Source: Acidimicrobiaceae bacterium
GTDB lineage: Bacteria > Actinomycetota > Acidimicrobiia > Acidimicrobiales > Acidimicrobiaceae
Reading direction: 5' to 3'
NCBI GenBank assembly: GCA_013044385.1
Contig: JABEUN010000051.1
Span: forward strand, 1 to 64,000
DNA length: 64,000 bases
The notes beneath the pieces are model-generated. The model did no database searches. It was not told where the DNA came from and saw only the letters and a program-made list of their open reading frames with translations. Shown piece after piece: positions 55,390 through 63,115 of the stretch. The position numbers and the translations under genes were made by a program. Position 1 is the stretch's first letter. Each line of letters opens with the position of its first letter.

Positions 55390-57024
55390 ATGCCTATCGA
55401 ACAGCCAACCAGTGCGCAAAACCTACGTCCTGCAGTCGGCACGGGCGCTGCGATGGTATCAACCATCGAGGCCAGTGCAACCGAGGCCGCCCTTCAGATC
55501 CTCCGCGAGGGTGGCAATGCAATCGACGCTGCGATCACAGCCAACGCAGTTCTAAGCGTGACGGCTCAGAACATGTGCGGGATCGGAGGAGATCTTCTCG
55601 CCATCATCTACGACCCAGGTCGAGAATCGAAAAGACCCGAAGTCACAACTTTGAACTCGTCTGGTCGAAGTTCGCGACGGGCAAGCGCGAGTCGCCTCAA
55701 ATCCGAGGGGCTCAGGAAGATGCCGAGACATGGCCGAATCGAATCGGTAACTGTTCCGGGTTGCGTTGATGGCTGGATCGCACTGTCTGAGAGGTTCGGC
55801 ACCCTACCGCTTGAAAGACTTCTAGACAGCGCTATCACACTTGCCGAGACCGGATTCGCATCCTCGGCGCTACTTGCAGAAGATGCTGAGGAGATTTCAC
55901 ACTTAAAGGGTGCGACGGAGTACCGCACTGCATTCAAGGGCGGCTACTCCACTGGAACTATAGTTCGCAGGCCGGGAATTGCAAAGGTACTGAGAAGCAT
56001 CGCCTCGTCTGGCAGGGACGCGTTCTACCAAGGGGACTTTGGGAAAGAGCTTATCGGGATTTCCATGGGGTACTTCGACTGGGAAGACCTGAAGAAAAGC
56101 AGTGCAGAGTGGTCGCCACCTGTTCAGAATTCGGCGTTTGGTTATCAAATCCTTTCGCTCCCTCCAACTTCCCAAGGCGGCCTCACAGTGGCATCGGCTG
56201 CCATCGCAGAACGTATTGGCTTACCTATGGACCAGCAGGACCCACAGTTCCTACATACACTAATCGAATCCTCGAGGCTCGCCGGTTTCGACCGGGACCT
56301 GTGGATAGGAGAGGGTGCCGACTTCGACGGTCACTTCTCCGAATCAGAATTAGACCGCAGGGCATCGATGTTCAATCGATCTCACCGAATCCAGCTCGAC
56401 GAGTCGACGCCAACTAGCGGAGATACCACCGCATTGTGTGTAATCGACACCAACGGCATGGGCATCTCACTCGTCCAGTCCAACGCGAGTGGCTTTGGAT
56501 CACTTCTCTTCACACCGGAAAGTCAGATCTTTCTGCACAACAGGGGAATCGGATTCAGCCTAGATGAATCACGTCCTAACTTCTACTCGTCCTCGGCGCT
56601 ACCAATGCACACGCTGAGTCCGACCCTTGTGACCTCAGACGACTCAAGACTGAAGTTGCTTACAGGAACCATGGGCGGCGATGCACAACCGCAGATTCTC
56701 CTACAGCTCCTAGCAACTGCGCTTCACCTCGGAATTGACTCGAAAACGGCAGTATCAAATCCCAGATTCGTGTTTGCACCACAGCGGCACAGTGGTTCCG
56801 ATGGATTCTCAACTTGGGATTCACAAGGTGAAGTTACCGTACTGCTGGAGCCCACCCTTTCAGTCACACATGGCGATTCGCTGAAGTCCCTGGGACATCG
56901 CGTGGTCGCGTCGCCCAGATCTGACTCGACGTTTGGACACGCCCACATGATCAAAGTTGAATCCGATGCAATTGAGGGCTTCGCCGACCCCCGATCCTTG
57001 GGTGGGCTCTGCGCAGGGATCTGA
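55390..57024 (+). CDS. Gamma-glutamyltransferase family protein (Ntn hydrolase)
   Basis: Proenzyme-type N-terminal nucleophile hydrolase of 544 residues. The start STIEASATEAALQILREGGN, then AIDAAITANAVLSV is typical of the family. The autocleavage/nucleophile site is GDTTALCVIDTNGMGISLVQ, with Thr as nucleophile, and MGGDAQPQILLQLLAT lies in the small-subunit region. No signal peptide is seen, so it seems cytosolic or uses another route, as in YwrD-like members. Linked by position to ald and puuB; gamma-glutamyl amides may be its substrate. Confidence 0.85.
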   Translation: MPIEQPTSAQNLRPAVGTGAAMVSTIEASATEAALQILREGGNAIDAAITANAVLSVTAQNMCGIGGDLLAIIYDPGRESKRPEVTTLNSSGRSSRRASASRLKSEGLRKMPRHGRIESVTVPGCVDGWIALSERFGTLPLERLLDSAITLAETGFASSALLAEDAEEISHLKGATEYRTAFKGGYSTGTIVRRPGIAKVLRSIASSGRDAFYQGDFGKELIGISMGYFDWEDLKKSSAEWSPPVQNSAFGYQILSLPPTSQGGLTVASAAIAERIGLPMDQQDPQFLHTLIESSRLAGFDRDLWIGEGADFDGHFSESELDRRASMFNRSHRIQLDESTPTSGDTTALCVIDTNGMGISLVQSNASGFGSLLFTPESQIFLHNRGIGFSLDESRPNFYSSSALPMHTLSPTLVTSDDSRLKLLTGTMGGDAQPQILLQLLATALHLGIDSKTAVSNPRFVFAPQRHSGSDGFSTWDSQGEVTVLLEPTLSVTHGDSLKSLGHRVVASPRSDSTFGHAHMIKVESDAIEGFADPRSLGGLCAGI

Positions 57025-57130
57025 AGTCGACCAAGCTTTCTAAAACCGGATCAAAAGATTCTGATATGCTACAGAAAACTTCGACTAGGAGGCCAAAGCG
57101 GACATAACCATACAGCCAGCCCAGACGAGG

Positions 57131-57898
57131 TTGTCTCATACCTTGGGGTCAAGTGGTGGCAAGACATTCACCTCGGACCTATCAGTATCCGAATTTGCCC
57201 TACTCGACGATGTCGGCTTCCAGCCGCTCGGATTCGTAATGGGAACCTCGATCTACCACGTCGGCATTCAAGTTGCACGATGGGGGTCCTCTCAGGAACT
57301 CACCGTACTCACGCAGGCCATGTACTCAGCCCGGGAACTGGCTATTTCTCGCATGGAGGCCGAAGCAGAAGAGCTCGGCGCAGATGGGATCTGTGGCGTC
57401 CATATCGAGATGAACATGTACGCCTGGGGTCAGGATGTGCTTGAGTTCGTCGCAGCCGGCACGGCTGTCAAGCTGAGAGAATCACCAGGTGCAGCTAAGC
57501 GTCCGGACGGAAAGGTGTTCACATCCGATCTCTCAGGTCAGGAGCTATTCATTCTTGCCCAAAGGGGTTACCTTCCCGTAGCATTCTGCCTAGGAACCTG
57601 TGTTTACCACGTCGCCCACCAGAGCTTCATGGCGACACTCAAGCAGACCGGCACGAACACCGAAATGGGTCAATACACCCAAGATGTCTACACCGCTAGA
57701 GAACTTGCCCTCTCAAGGATGCAGGCCGAGGCAGAGAAGGCTGGTGCGGTCGGAATCGTTGGAACGACGCTGACTGTGGCAAATCACATCTGGGGCGAAC
57801 ATGCTACGGAATTCCTAGCTGTTGGCACGGCCATTAGACCCACATCCCAGCGACACAGCTCTGAAACGATCACGCTAACTCTTCCCCTCACCAAGTGA
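57131..57898 (+). CDS. Tandem YbjQ-type (UPF0145) domain protein
   Basis: 255 residues made of two related halves. Both contain FTSDLS..., GT.IYHV or GTCVYHV, YSARELAISRMEAEAEELGA or YTARELALSRMQAEAEKAGA, and a final AAGTAVK or AVGTAIRP. Single YbjQ domains are about 100 residues and form pentamers; here one gene makes two, so assembly may differ. A TTG start is used; no better start is seen upstream. It converges on the XdhC gene. The function of the family is unknown; the name heavy-metal-binding is weakly supported. Confidence 0.8.
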   Translation: MSHTLGSSGGKTFTSDLSVSEFALLDDVGFQPLGFVMGTSIYHVGIQVARWGSSQELTVLTQAMYSARELAISRMEAEAEELGADGICGVHIEMNMYAWGQDVLEFVAAGTAVKLRESPGAAKRPDGKVFTSDLSGQELFILAQRGYLPVAFCLGTCVYHVAHQSFMATLKQTGTNTEMGQYTQDVYTARELALSRMQAEAEKAGAVGIVGTTLTVANHIWGEHATEFLAVGTAIRPTSQRHSSETITLTLPLTK

Positions 57899-57913
57899 AA
57901 GCGCTACACGCGG

Positions 57914-58918
57914 CTAACCATTGATCGGTCCGTCTCCGAAACGGAGTGACGACGCCGAACGTCCAGACCGGTAAGCCAAGAACTCAGCAGCAATTGCCAG
58001 TGCGGTCTCGGGTGGGGTCTTAGATCCCAGATCAAGACCTACTGGTCCATGCAGGCCTACCAGCGAATCGACAGATACGCCAAGCTCTGTCAACCTCCTC
58101 CGACGTTCGGCTTGCGTATGGCGAGAGCCGAGGCTACCTATGTATATTTGTGGAGTCTTAGCAACCACTGCCGCCACCACCGGTGTAGTCAAGTCATGGT
58201 CGTGGCTGAGCAGGATGAGTGCATCGTTTGGTCCCAACTCGGCCGAGGCTTTAGCGGCTGACTCTGCATCGTCATGGGTAAAACTACTCCAGCCAAGGAT
58301 CTGAACCTGGTTCGATATAGCTTTAGATAGTCCGCTGGAGCCAACAATTACAAACTTCGTCGGAGGTGCAAAAACTTCGATTACAACCCTTGCTCCTCCA
58401 AACTCGTACTCTTCAACCAGGTCTCTAGTTTGATTATGAAGCTGACGGGCACGTTCACCAATCGTCGCACCCACGCGATCTGAGAACTGTTCAAAAAGTC
58501 CCTCCCTAATGCCAACCAGAGAGCCGATAACACCTTCATCCAAATCGGTGATGAGTGTCGCTGGGACTCTTTTTGCTAAGGCATCTACAAATCCATTCGG
58601 AAGATGGGAAATCCTCTGGGCTAAGACGGTAGCTACGCCTCCACAGGCCAAGCCGGCCCTGACGGCTTCAACGTCTCCGAGTTCGATCTCAATCAATCTC
58701 GACTGGTGAGATTCGAAGGTACTCTCGTTGCGCAGGCGATCGACTACCTCCGCCTGACGACCCCCAAGCAGCGTTCCAATGTGCCGGTCGCCCATGTCAA
58801 TGAGGACCTCACCAGCTTCCCGTCCACCAAATCCAACCAACTTAATAGCCCTTAACATGAGTGCATTATCTGTGCTATTCGCACTGATTAGGTCGGCGAA
58901 AGCCACGGCACGTTCCAT
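57914..58918 (-). CDS. XdhC/CoxI-family protein
   Basis: 334 residues. An N-terminal XdhC/CoxI domain (MERAVAFADLISANSTDNAL; EAVRAGLACGGVATVLAQRI with its conserved Cys-Gly-Gly) and a C-terminal Rossmann-like XdhC domain (VIVGSSGLSKAISNQVQILG, ALILLSHDHDLTTPVVAAVV, IGSLGSRHTQAERRRRLTEL) are present. XdhC proteins deliver sulfurated molybdenum cofactor to xanthine dehydrogenase-type enzymes. No such enzyme is in the window. AGGAG precedes the ATG, and the left inverted repeat of the island lies 30 bp upstream. Confidence 0.88.
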   Translation of the reverse strand: MERAVAFADLISANSTDNALMLRAIKLVGFGGREAGEVLIDMGDRHIGTLLGGRQAEVVDRLRNESTFESHQSRLIEIELGDVEAVRAGLACGGVATVLAQRISHLPNGFVDALAKRVPATLITDLDEGVIGSLVGIREGLFEQFSDRVGATIGERARQLHNQTRDLVEEYEFGGARVVIEVFAPPTKFVIVGSSGLSKAISNQVQILGWSSFTHDDAESAAKASAELGPNDALILLSHDHDLTTPVVAAVVAKTPQIYIGSLGSRHTQAERRRRLTELGVSVDSLVGLHGPVGLDLGSKTPPETALAIAAEFLAYRSGRSASSLRFGDGPING

Positions 58919-58947
58919 TACCTACTCCTCAGTAGCTTGACTAAAGC

Positions 58948-58992
58948 GCTCCCCACTCGGCGTTTCGTGGAGATGAGGGAGATTTTAGGCCG
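58948..58992 (+). repeat. Left 45-bp terminal inverted repeat of the island
   Basis: GCTCCCCACTCGGCGTTT at its start continues through GTGGAGATGAGGGAG to AGGCCG. It matches the reverse complement of 63035-63079 at 40 of 45 positions, all differences being single substitutions. No target-site duplication is visible in the bases just outside. Confidence 0.85.
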
Positions 58993-59182
58993 GATAGGGC
59001 CCAAAAGGACCGCTTTGGCGAAGTGTCACGATACGCGGGTCAAAGAACTCAACGGGTGCCCTACGTAAGTGAAGCACTACCCATGCCCTAAACGGTATGC
59101 CGGCGCAAGGGCGCCGCTCCGGATGTTTGGAACTACCCGTCGCCGAGCCCTGCACGCGAGGCGTCGAGCGGTCTACCTGCGG

Positions 59183-60214
59183 CTACCGAGTTACTGGGCG
59201 CCTTTGGTGGGAGGCGGTTCGGTTCAGAGAGTCGAAGGAGATGTGGTCGAATGAGAGTTTGGGTTCGTTACACATCCGAAGTATTGGGTACTCCATCGTA
59301 CTGATAGCTTCGGCGCCGACAACTTGAACCCTGCCCGCCCGATCGGCCAACTTTGCCCACTCTCCAGCCAACAACTGCCAAAGGTAGTTGCGCTCCTCGG
59401 GCAATCCCGTTTTGGTCAAGCGCGTAACGATCTCCTCGATCTTCGGCGACTTGTCGGCCCATTCACGGAGTGTGGGGTCGAGGACTGGATGTGACGCGCA
59501 TTGGTCGAGGCTCGGTAGTGATGACGGCTCAATGAGGAAGATGAGCTCAATCTCAATCTGGTCGGCATCCCACGTTGAAACTGGCCTGACTCGAATCTCG
59601 TTGACATTCCTCATGAGAGCACCTTCGTTCCTTTGACCATCGTGCTTGTCCCTGAAGCGCCTCCGAAGCACGGTGACTGCCTTTTCCATCTGATCGGGAA
59701 AGGCAAAGCGGCCGAAGTAGTCCGCAACTGCTTGCGCGAACCGAAGACGTGCTTCGTCGCTGCCGCAGCCATCACCTTTTCCATTGGCCGCAGACAGGAC
59801 GGCCTTCTCGAGAGTTGCGAAACGGTCTAGGTCGGCGAAAGCGTTAGGCGCCAGTCCTGGGAGGTGCGCATACCTCGGAGTCCAGCCCTTCGCAGCTCGA
59901 GTCTGCTCGTCACCATCCAACCTGACGACTGAACATACTTGGACGAAGGGTCGACCACCACCAGCTTCCGGCGGCTGCCAGCAAGCTCTGACGATGTCGC
60001 AGGTCTGTGAAACGACAACCAAGAAGGCGTCGCGCGCCCTGGTCACGCCCAATCCGGTGGCACTGAGTTCGGCTGTCGTGGAGGTAAGGGGCCGGTCACG
60101 GTCAGCGATCCAGACTGTGTCGCCTTGCTCGAACACGTGACCTTGCTGCCACAGCTTCTTAGTTGCATCGGTTGCCGCGACTACTTCTTCGCTGGGTTGC
60201 CAGATCTCGGTCAC
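59183..60214 (-). CDS. 343-residue protein of unknown function with SQTCDI motif (island module)
   Basis: GTG start 23 bp after the HTH gene. The sequence has a striking FLVVVSQTCDIVRACWQPPE at about residues 84-103, with adjacent Cys and Asp as in a possible active site, then EARLRFAQAVADYFGRFAFP and IELIFLIEPSSLPSLDQCAS. No membrane segment, signal peptide or P-loop. I do not recognise the family. Its co-localisation with TIGR04255-like and HTH genes on an inverted-repeat island suggests it is the effector or a partner of that module. Confidence 0.75.
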   Translation of the reverse strand: MTEIWQPSEEVVAATDATKKLWQQGHVFEQGDTVWIADRDRPLTSTTAELSATGLGVTRARDAFLVVVSQTCDIVRACWQPPEAGGGRPFVQVCSVVRLDGDEQTRAAKGWTPRYAHLPGLAPNAFADLDRFATLEKAVLSAANGKGDGCGSDEARLRFAQAVADYFGRFAFPDQMEKAVTVLRRRFRDKHDGQRNEGALMRNVNEIRVRPVSTWDADQIEIELIFLIEPSSLPSLDQCASHPVLDPTLREWADKSPKIEEIVTRLTKTGLPEERNYLWQLLAGEWAKLADRAGRVQVVGAEAISTMEYPILRMCNEPKLSFDHISFDSLNRTASHQRRPVTR

Positions 60215-60237
60215 TGCGGCCTCGTCACCTCGTCTGT

Positions 60238-60819
60238 TCAGGACAACGGGATGTCCACCGTGGCAACGGGGACGGTGGGGCCGATCGAAATAGCTGGTCG
60301 CGAACTCTCGATTGGCGGACCGGCCATCAACCGCGGACCTGTAGGTGCGATCTCGCTGAGGAGCTTAGCGAAGGGGGACTGGCCGTTCGCAGTTACCGTG
60401 AAGAAGCCGTTGCGGACAGCGGTCGGGCCCACTCCATTGATTGCCCTGCGTGCTTCTTCTAGGCGAAGTAGGCGCGCCACGTTGTGAGCCACCATGTTGC
60501 CACCTTCAACCCAGAAGTGGACGGCCCGACGGCTAACCCTGAAGAGTTCAGCGATCTGCCCCCAGGTGAGGCCACTTTCCTCCTTGAGCTTGCTCACCCG
60601 CTGCGATGGCGTGAGTTGGTTCGTACCGTGGATCACGTGCTGAGACGTCAAGACCGACGTGCTCGCCCCAATGTCTTGGGGTACTACCGCTGAACTCATC
60701 GTGAAGCCGCCGGGCACGAGGAGGCCAGCGCCGAAGAGACGTAATGCGGACGTTGATCGCGATCTACTACCACTGTCCGTCACGCTGCCCGACAGCGCCA
60801 CTCTTGGCATCAGGTCCAT
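60238..60819 (-). CDS. Helix-turn-helix protein of the island module
   Basis: 193 residues. Residues about 70-115 read QRVSKLKEESGLTWGQIAEL, then FRVSRRAVHFWVEGGNMVAH, an XRE-like or sigma-like helix-turn-helix with a Trp after the recognition helix. The N terminus (about 65 residues) and the Pro/Gly/Ser-rich C terminus look unstructured. GGAGGTGAGG precedes the ATG. It starts 40 bp after the TIGR04255-like gene and likely regulates or targets the operon to DNA. Confidence 0.72.
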   Translation of the reverse strand: MDLMPRVALSGSVTDSGSRSRSTSALRLFGAGLLVPGGFTMSSAVVPQDIGASTSVLTSQHVIHGTNQLTPSQRVSKLKEESGLTWGQIAELFRVSRRAVHFWVEGGNMVAHNVARLLRLEEARRAINGVGPTAVRNGFFTVTANGQSPFAKLLSEIAPTGPRLMAGPPIESSRPAISIGPTVPVATVDIPLS

Positions 60820-60859
60820 GCTCAGACCTCACCTCCGAATCGCCGTAGGAACTCGTCAG

Positions 60860-61621
60860 TCACGGCCCAGCGGAGAAGGCATATGCCCTCTTGGCCCCAA
60901 GGCGCGTTTCCTCTACAACGCGATTTGTCGAGAACAGCTGGTCACTCTCCTCGACAAACGCGTCGACGTCGAGAATCCAACTTCTTTCGGGTACGGCTTC
61001 GATACCAGGGACGATGACGGTGTTCGCGGGAACAACGCCCCAGGTGGCTTTGACCTGCATCGAGTTCAGGTGGAAAAGTGCCTGCGAAACACTGGCCACG
61101 AGCACCTCGCCGTCCGAGCGCTCGATGTTGCTAGGAGCAAGGATCTCTGATCGAACCAGCGTCGACATGGCCTCAACAAACTCGTCGCCCTCGACCTGAT
61201 CCACGTAGCGCACTCCGATCCGATCGACTACCGTGGGACCGGGATCGAGCGCGCTGAGGGCATCTAGCACCTCGCGCCATCGTTCGAGAAGATGATCACG
61301 TGTCGTGTACGTCGAGGTCTCAAGAGCGACAAAGTCCTGTGCGAGAACGACCGCCCAGGGGCCATTGGCCTCCGACATCCGCCAAACCGTTCCCGAAAGT
61401 TGGCTCTGAATCGGACCGGCAGGACCGACCATCAGTACCATAGGAGACTCCTGGCGTGTGACGGGATAGCGCGCGCGGAGCCGCTCTTGGAAGCCCAAGA
61501 TGCCCTCCGAGGTACCGATCTTGGCGATCATCGGAAACCGAACCTGCGTCAGGACCTTGACTAACGGAGCGTCGGGCAAGGGGACCTCGGTTAGATTCTC
61601 GTCTGCGAAGATGCCAGCCAC
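60860..61621 (-). CDS. TIGR04255-like protein of the island module
   Basis: Resembles the sporadically distributed TIGR04255 family: the N terminus TEVPLPDAPLVKVLTQVRFP, then GFQERLRARYPVTRQE, WRMSEANGPWAVVLAQDFVA, YTTRDHLLERWREVLDALSA and VVDRIGVRYVDQV fit that pattern from memory. About 253 residues from the GTG at 61621, which has GGGAGG 5 bases upstream; a longer frame starts at 61645. First gene of the three. The family is of unknown function, patchy in distribution, and often found in accessory regions. Confidence 0.72.
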   Translation of the reverse strand: MAGIFADENLTEVPLPDAPLVKVLTQVRFPMIAKIGTSEGILGFQERLRARYPVTRQESPMVLMVGPAGPIQSQLSGTVWRMSEANGPWAVVLAQDFVALETSTYTTRDHLLERWREVLDALSALDPGPTVVDRIGVRYVDQVEGDEFVEAMSTLVRSEILAPSNIERSDGEVLVASVSQALFHLNSMQVKATWGVVPANTVIVPGIEAVPERSWILDVDAFVEESDQLFSTNRVVEETRLGAKRAYAFSAGP

Positions 61622-61841
61622 CAATGCCTCCCTTTCCCACTTCACGCTCTACTACACATTTGATTGTCCTGGTTCTCGCGGAAGCGGCAACCTGTTACTT
61701 GCTAGGTTTCGGAGCAGCCTCTGACGCTGCAAGGACTCACCGTCTTGCACCAGCCCTGTCGTGATGGGGCGTGCTTCGGTGCACTCGGCCACGCTTGCGA
61801 GCGAGAGCCCTCGCCCAAGCCGGCGTGGGCGCCGTCTACCA

Positions 61842-61994
61842 TCACTCGCAGCGTACGAGGCCCGCGAGTAGGCGACCTCCAGTAGCTGCTTCTACCATGC
61901 GGCCCATCGGCATGTCCCGCCCGGAGGTCAGGGTCTCGCGTAGTCCGAAATCCTCACCCACGATGAGCAGGAGGTATGGGTCGTCCGCGCTCAT
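61842..61994 (-). CDS. Possible 50-residue ORF in the decayed part of the island
   Basis: ATG at 61992-61994 to TGA at 61842-61844 encodes DDPYLLLIVGEDFGLRETLT followed by a Met/Gly-rich stretch. It has a coding look but lies just downstream of a frameshifted remnant, so it may be a broken gene. A plus-strand frame of 51 residues at 62283-62438 (containing YNLWDLKGRKILSGVVVAIN) is a similar weak candidate. Confidence 0.2.
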   Translation of the reverse strand: MSADDPYLLLIVGEDFGLRETLTSGRDMPMGRMVEAATGGRLLAGLVRCE

Positions 61995-62009
61995 TTCCGC
62001 CACGAGGTC

Positions 62010-62265
62010 CTAGCGTGTGAGCGGGAGTGAAACCCGCTGCTCGATGACAGGCTGCATGTTGATGACGAGTTCGAGTGCCGAGAGGTCGACTCGGACGAAG
62101 TCCTCAGCTATCTCGGAGGGGCGGCGGGACTCGCTGAAGTCCGAACGAGCGAAAGACGGCCTCCCGGGAGTTCACGGGCTGCCCGTCTATCTCCAGGCAG
62201 ACGCCGACCAGTTCGAGCAGGAGCATTCCGTTCTCGAGGCCGATCAAGTAGTCCAGAACTCCCAC
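62010..62265 (-). pseudogene. Frameshifted remnant of a small gene
   Basis: Starting at a GTG near 62265, one frame reads GVLDYLIGLENGMLLLELVG, then VCLEIDGQPVNSREAVF, and stops soon after. A second frame takes over with SESRRPSEIAEDFVRVDLSA, then LELVINMQPVIEQRVSLPLT and a TAG at 62010. Together they look like one protein of about 85 residues broken by a single frameshift. Family not recognised. Confidence 0.4.
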
Positions 62266-62476
62266 GGTCCCATGCTACAAGCATGGATACCTCACTCACA
62301 GAGCCGCGTGCCCGTCGCGTCTACAACCTTTGGGACCTCAAAGGACGGAAGATCCTCAGTGGCGTCGTTGTAGCGATCAACGATACGACGGCGGCCAACG
62401 AGCGCTCAGCCTCGCCGTCGGACAAGCAAGACAGTTGATCCTCGGTCGCTCCCGCTGGCTCCAGTGAAGACCCTAT

Positions 62477-63005
62477 CTACAGTGCCTTAGTTGACTTCAT
62501 CCCCTCGGCGAGCTGGATCAGCGACTGGGCGGCGATGGCCGACGTGCAGCGGTGCCATGGCGGCGTTAATGTCACCTTGGTTGATTGCCCGGTGAGTCGC
62601 GCTGGTCGGACAGGCGTCGCCGTGGTTCACGACGACGCGTGAAAGCGCGGGAGTGAAGCGGTGAGGCTCATCACCGTTCTTAGGAAAGCAGCGGTAGCGC
62701 CGGCGCTCGACGCATCGCGCTCCACTTGTCTTGCCGTCACGAAACATACGGCTGATCGGGTGGTTCGGGCAATTCTCGGGAGGCGAGGGTGGGGCAGGCT
62801 GGACTGGCTCATCGCCTGCCTTCGGAGCGAAGAACTGGTGTGCAGGGTCGCCGATGGTCGGCTGGCATTTGTAGCGCTGGACCGTGACGCCATGCTGGAC
62901 ACGAACCCCGTTGCGGCGGATCTCACTGGTGGCGGGCCGACCGAGATCTGACGACCTAGCGGTCGCAACTTGGTCGGCTGGGGTCCGCGCGTCTGACAAG
63001 GGCAA
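62477..63005 (-). pseudogene. Decayed zinc-ribbon transposase-like gene
   Basis: The open frame codes paired zinc-ribbon-like repeats: VQRYKCQPTIGDPAHQFFAP and then CPNHP with RRRYRCFPKNGDEPHRFTPA, followed by HGDACP. This pattern is one I know from transposase-like proteins of actinobacteria. After HGDACP the frame loses sense, while a shifted frame continues with SAIAAQSLIQLAEGMKSTKA to TAG at 62477. The catalytic part is absent. It begins just inside the right inverted repeat, the usual place for a transposase start. Confidence 0.6.
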
Positions 63006-63034
63006 GTCCTAAAGAGGTGGTCCAATCGTCAGAA

Positions 63035-63079
63035 CAGCCTTAAACCTCCCTCATCTCCACCAAACGCCAAGTGGGGAGC
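63035..63079 (-). repeat. Right 45-bp terminal inverted repeat of the island
   Basis: Read on the minus strand it begins GCTCCCCACTTGGCGTTT and runs through GTGGAGATGAGGGAG to AGGCTG, 40/45 identical to 58948-58992. It lies 37 bp beyond the stop of the class IV PLP gene and 30 bp before the transposase-like remnant. Confidence 0.85.
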
Positions 63080-63115
63080 AATCAATCACTCGATTCCATC
63101 GAAGCAAAATAGGGA

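Larger units (their letters stand above)
58948..63079. mobile_element. 4.1-kb accessory island bounded by 45-bp inverted repeats
   Basis: Inverted repeats bound a segment that differs from its surroundings. Sampled lines run to 58-67% G+C against about 53% outside; it holds a decayed transposase-like gene starting 30 bp inside the right repeat, other frameshifted remnants, and an intact three-gene operon. The structure fits an immobilised transposon that carried the operon as cargo. The lack of a target duplication and of an intact transposase leaves a chance pair of intergenic repeats as the alternative. Confidence 0.6.

Noticed and set aside
58940-63087. Target-site duplication next to the island repeats
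   Set aside because: Outside bases (ACTAAAGC on the left, AATCAATC on the right) do not match at any of the short lengths tried.
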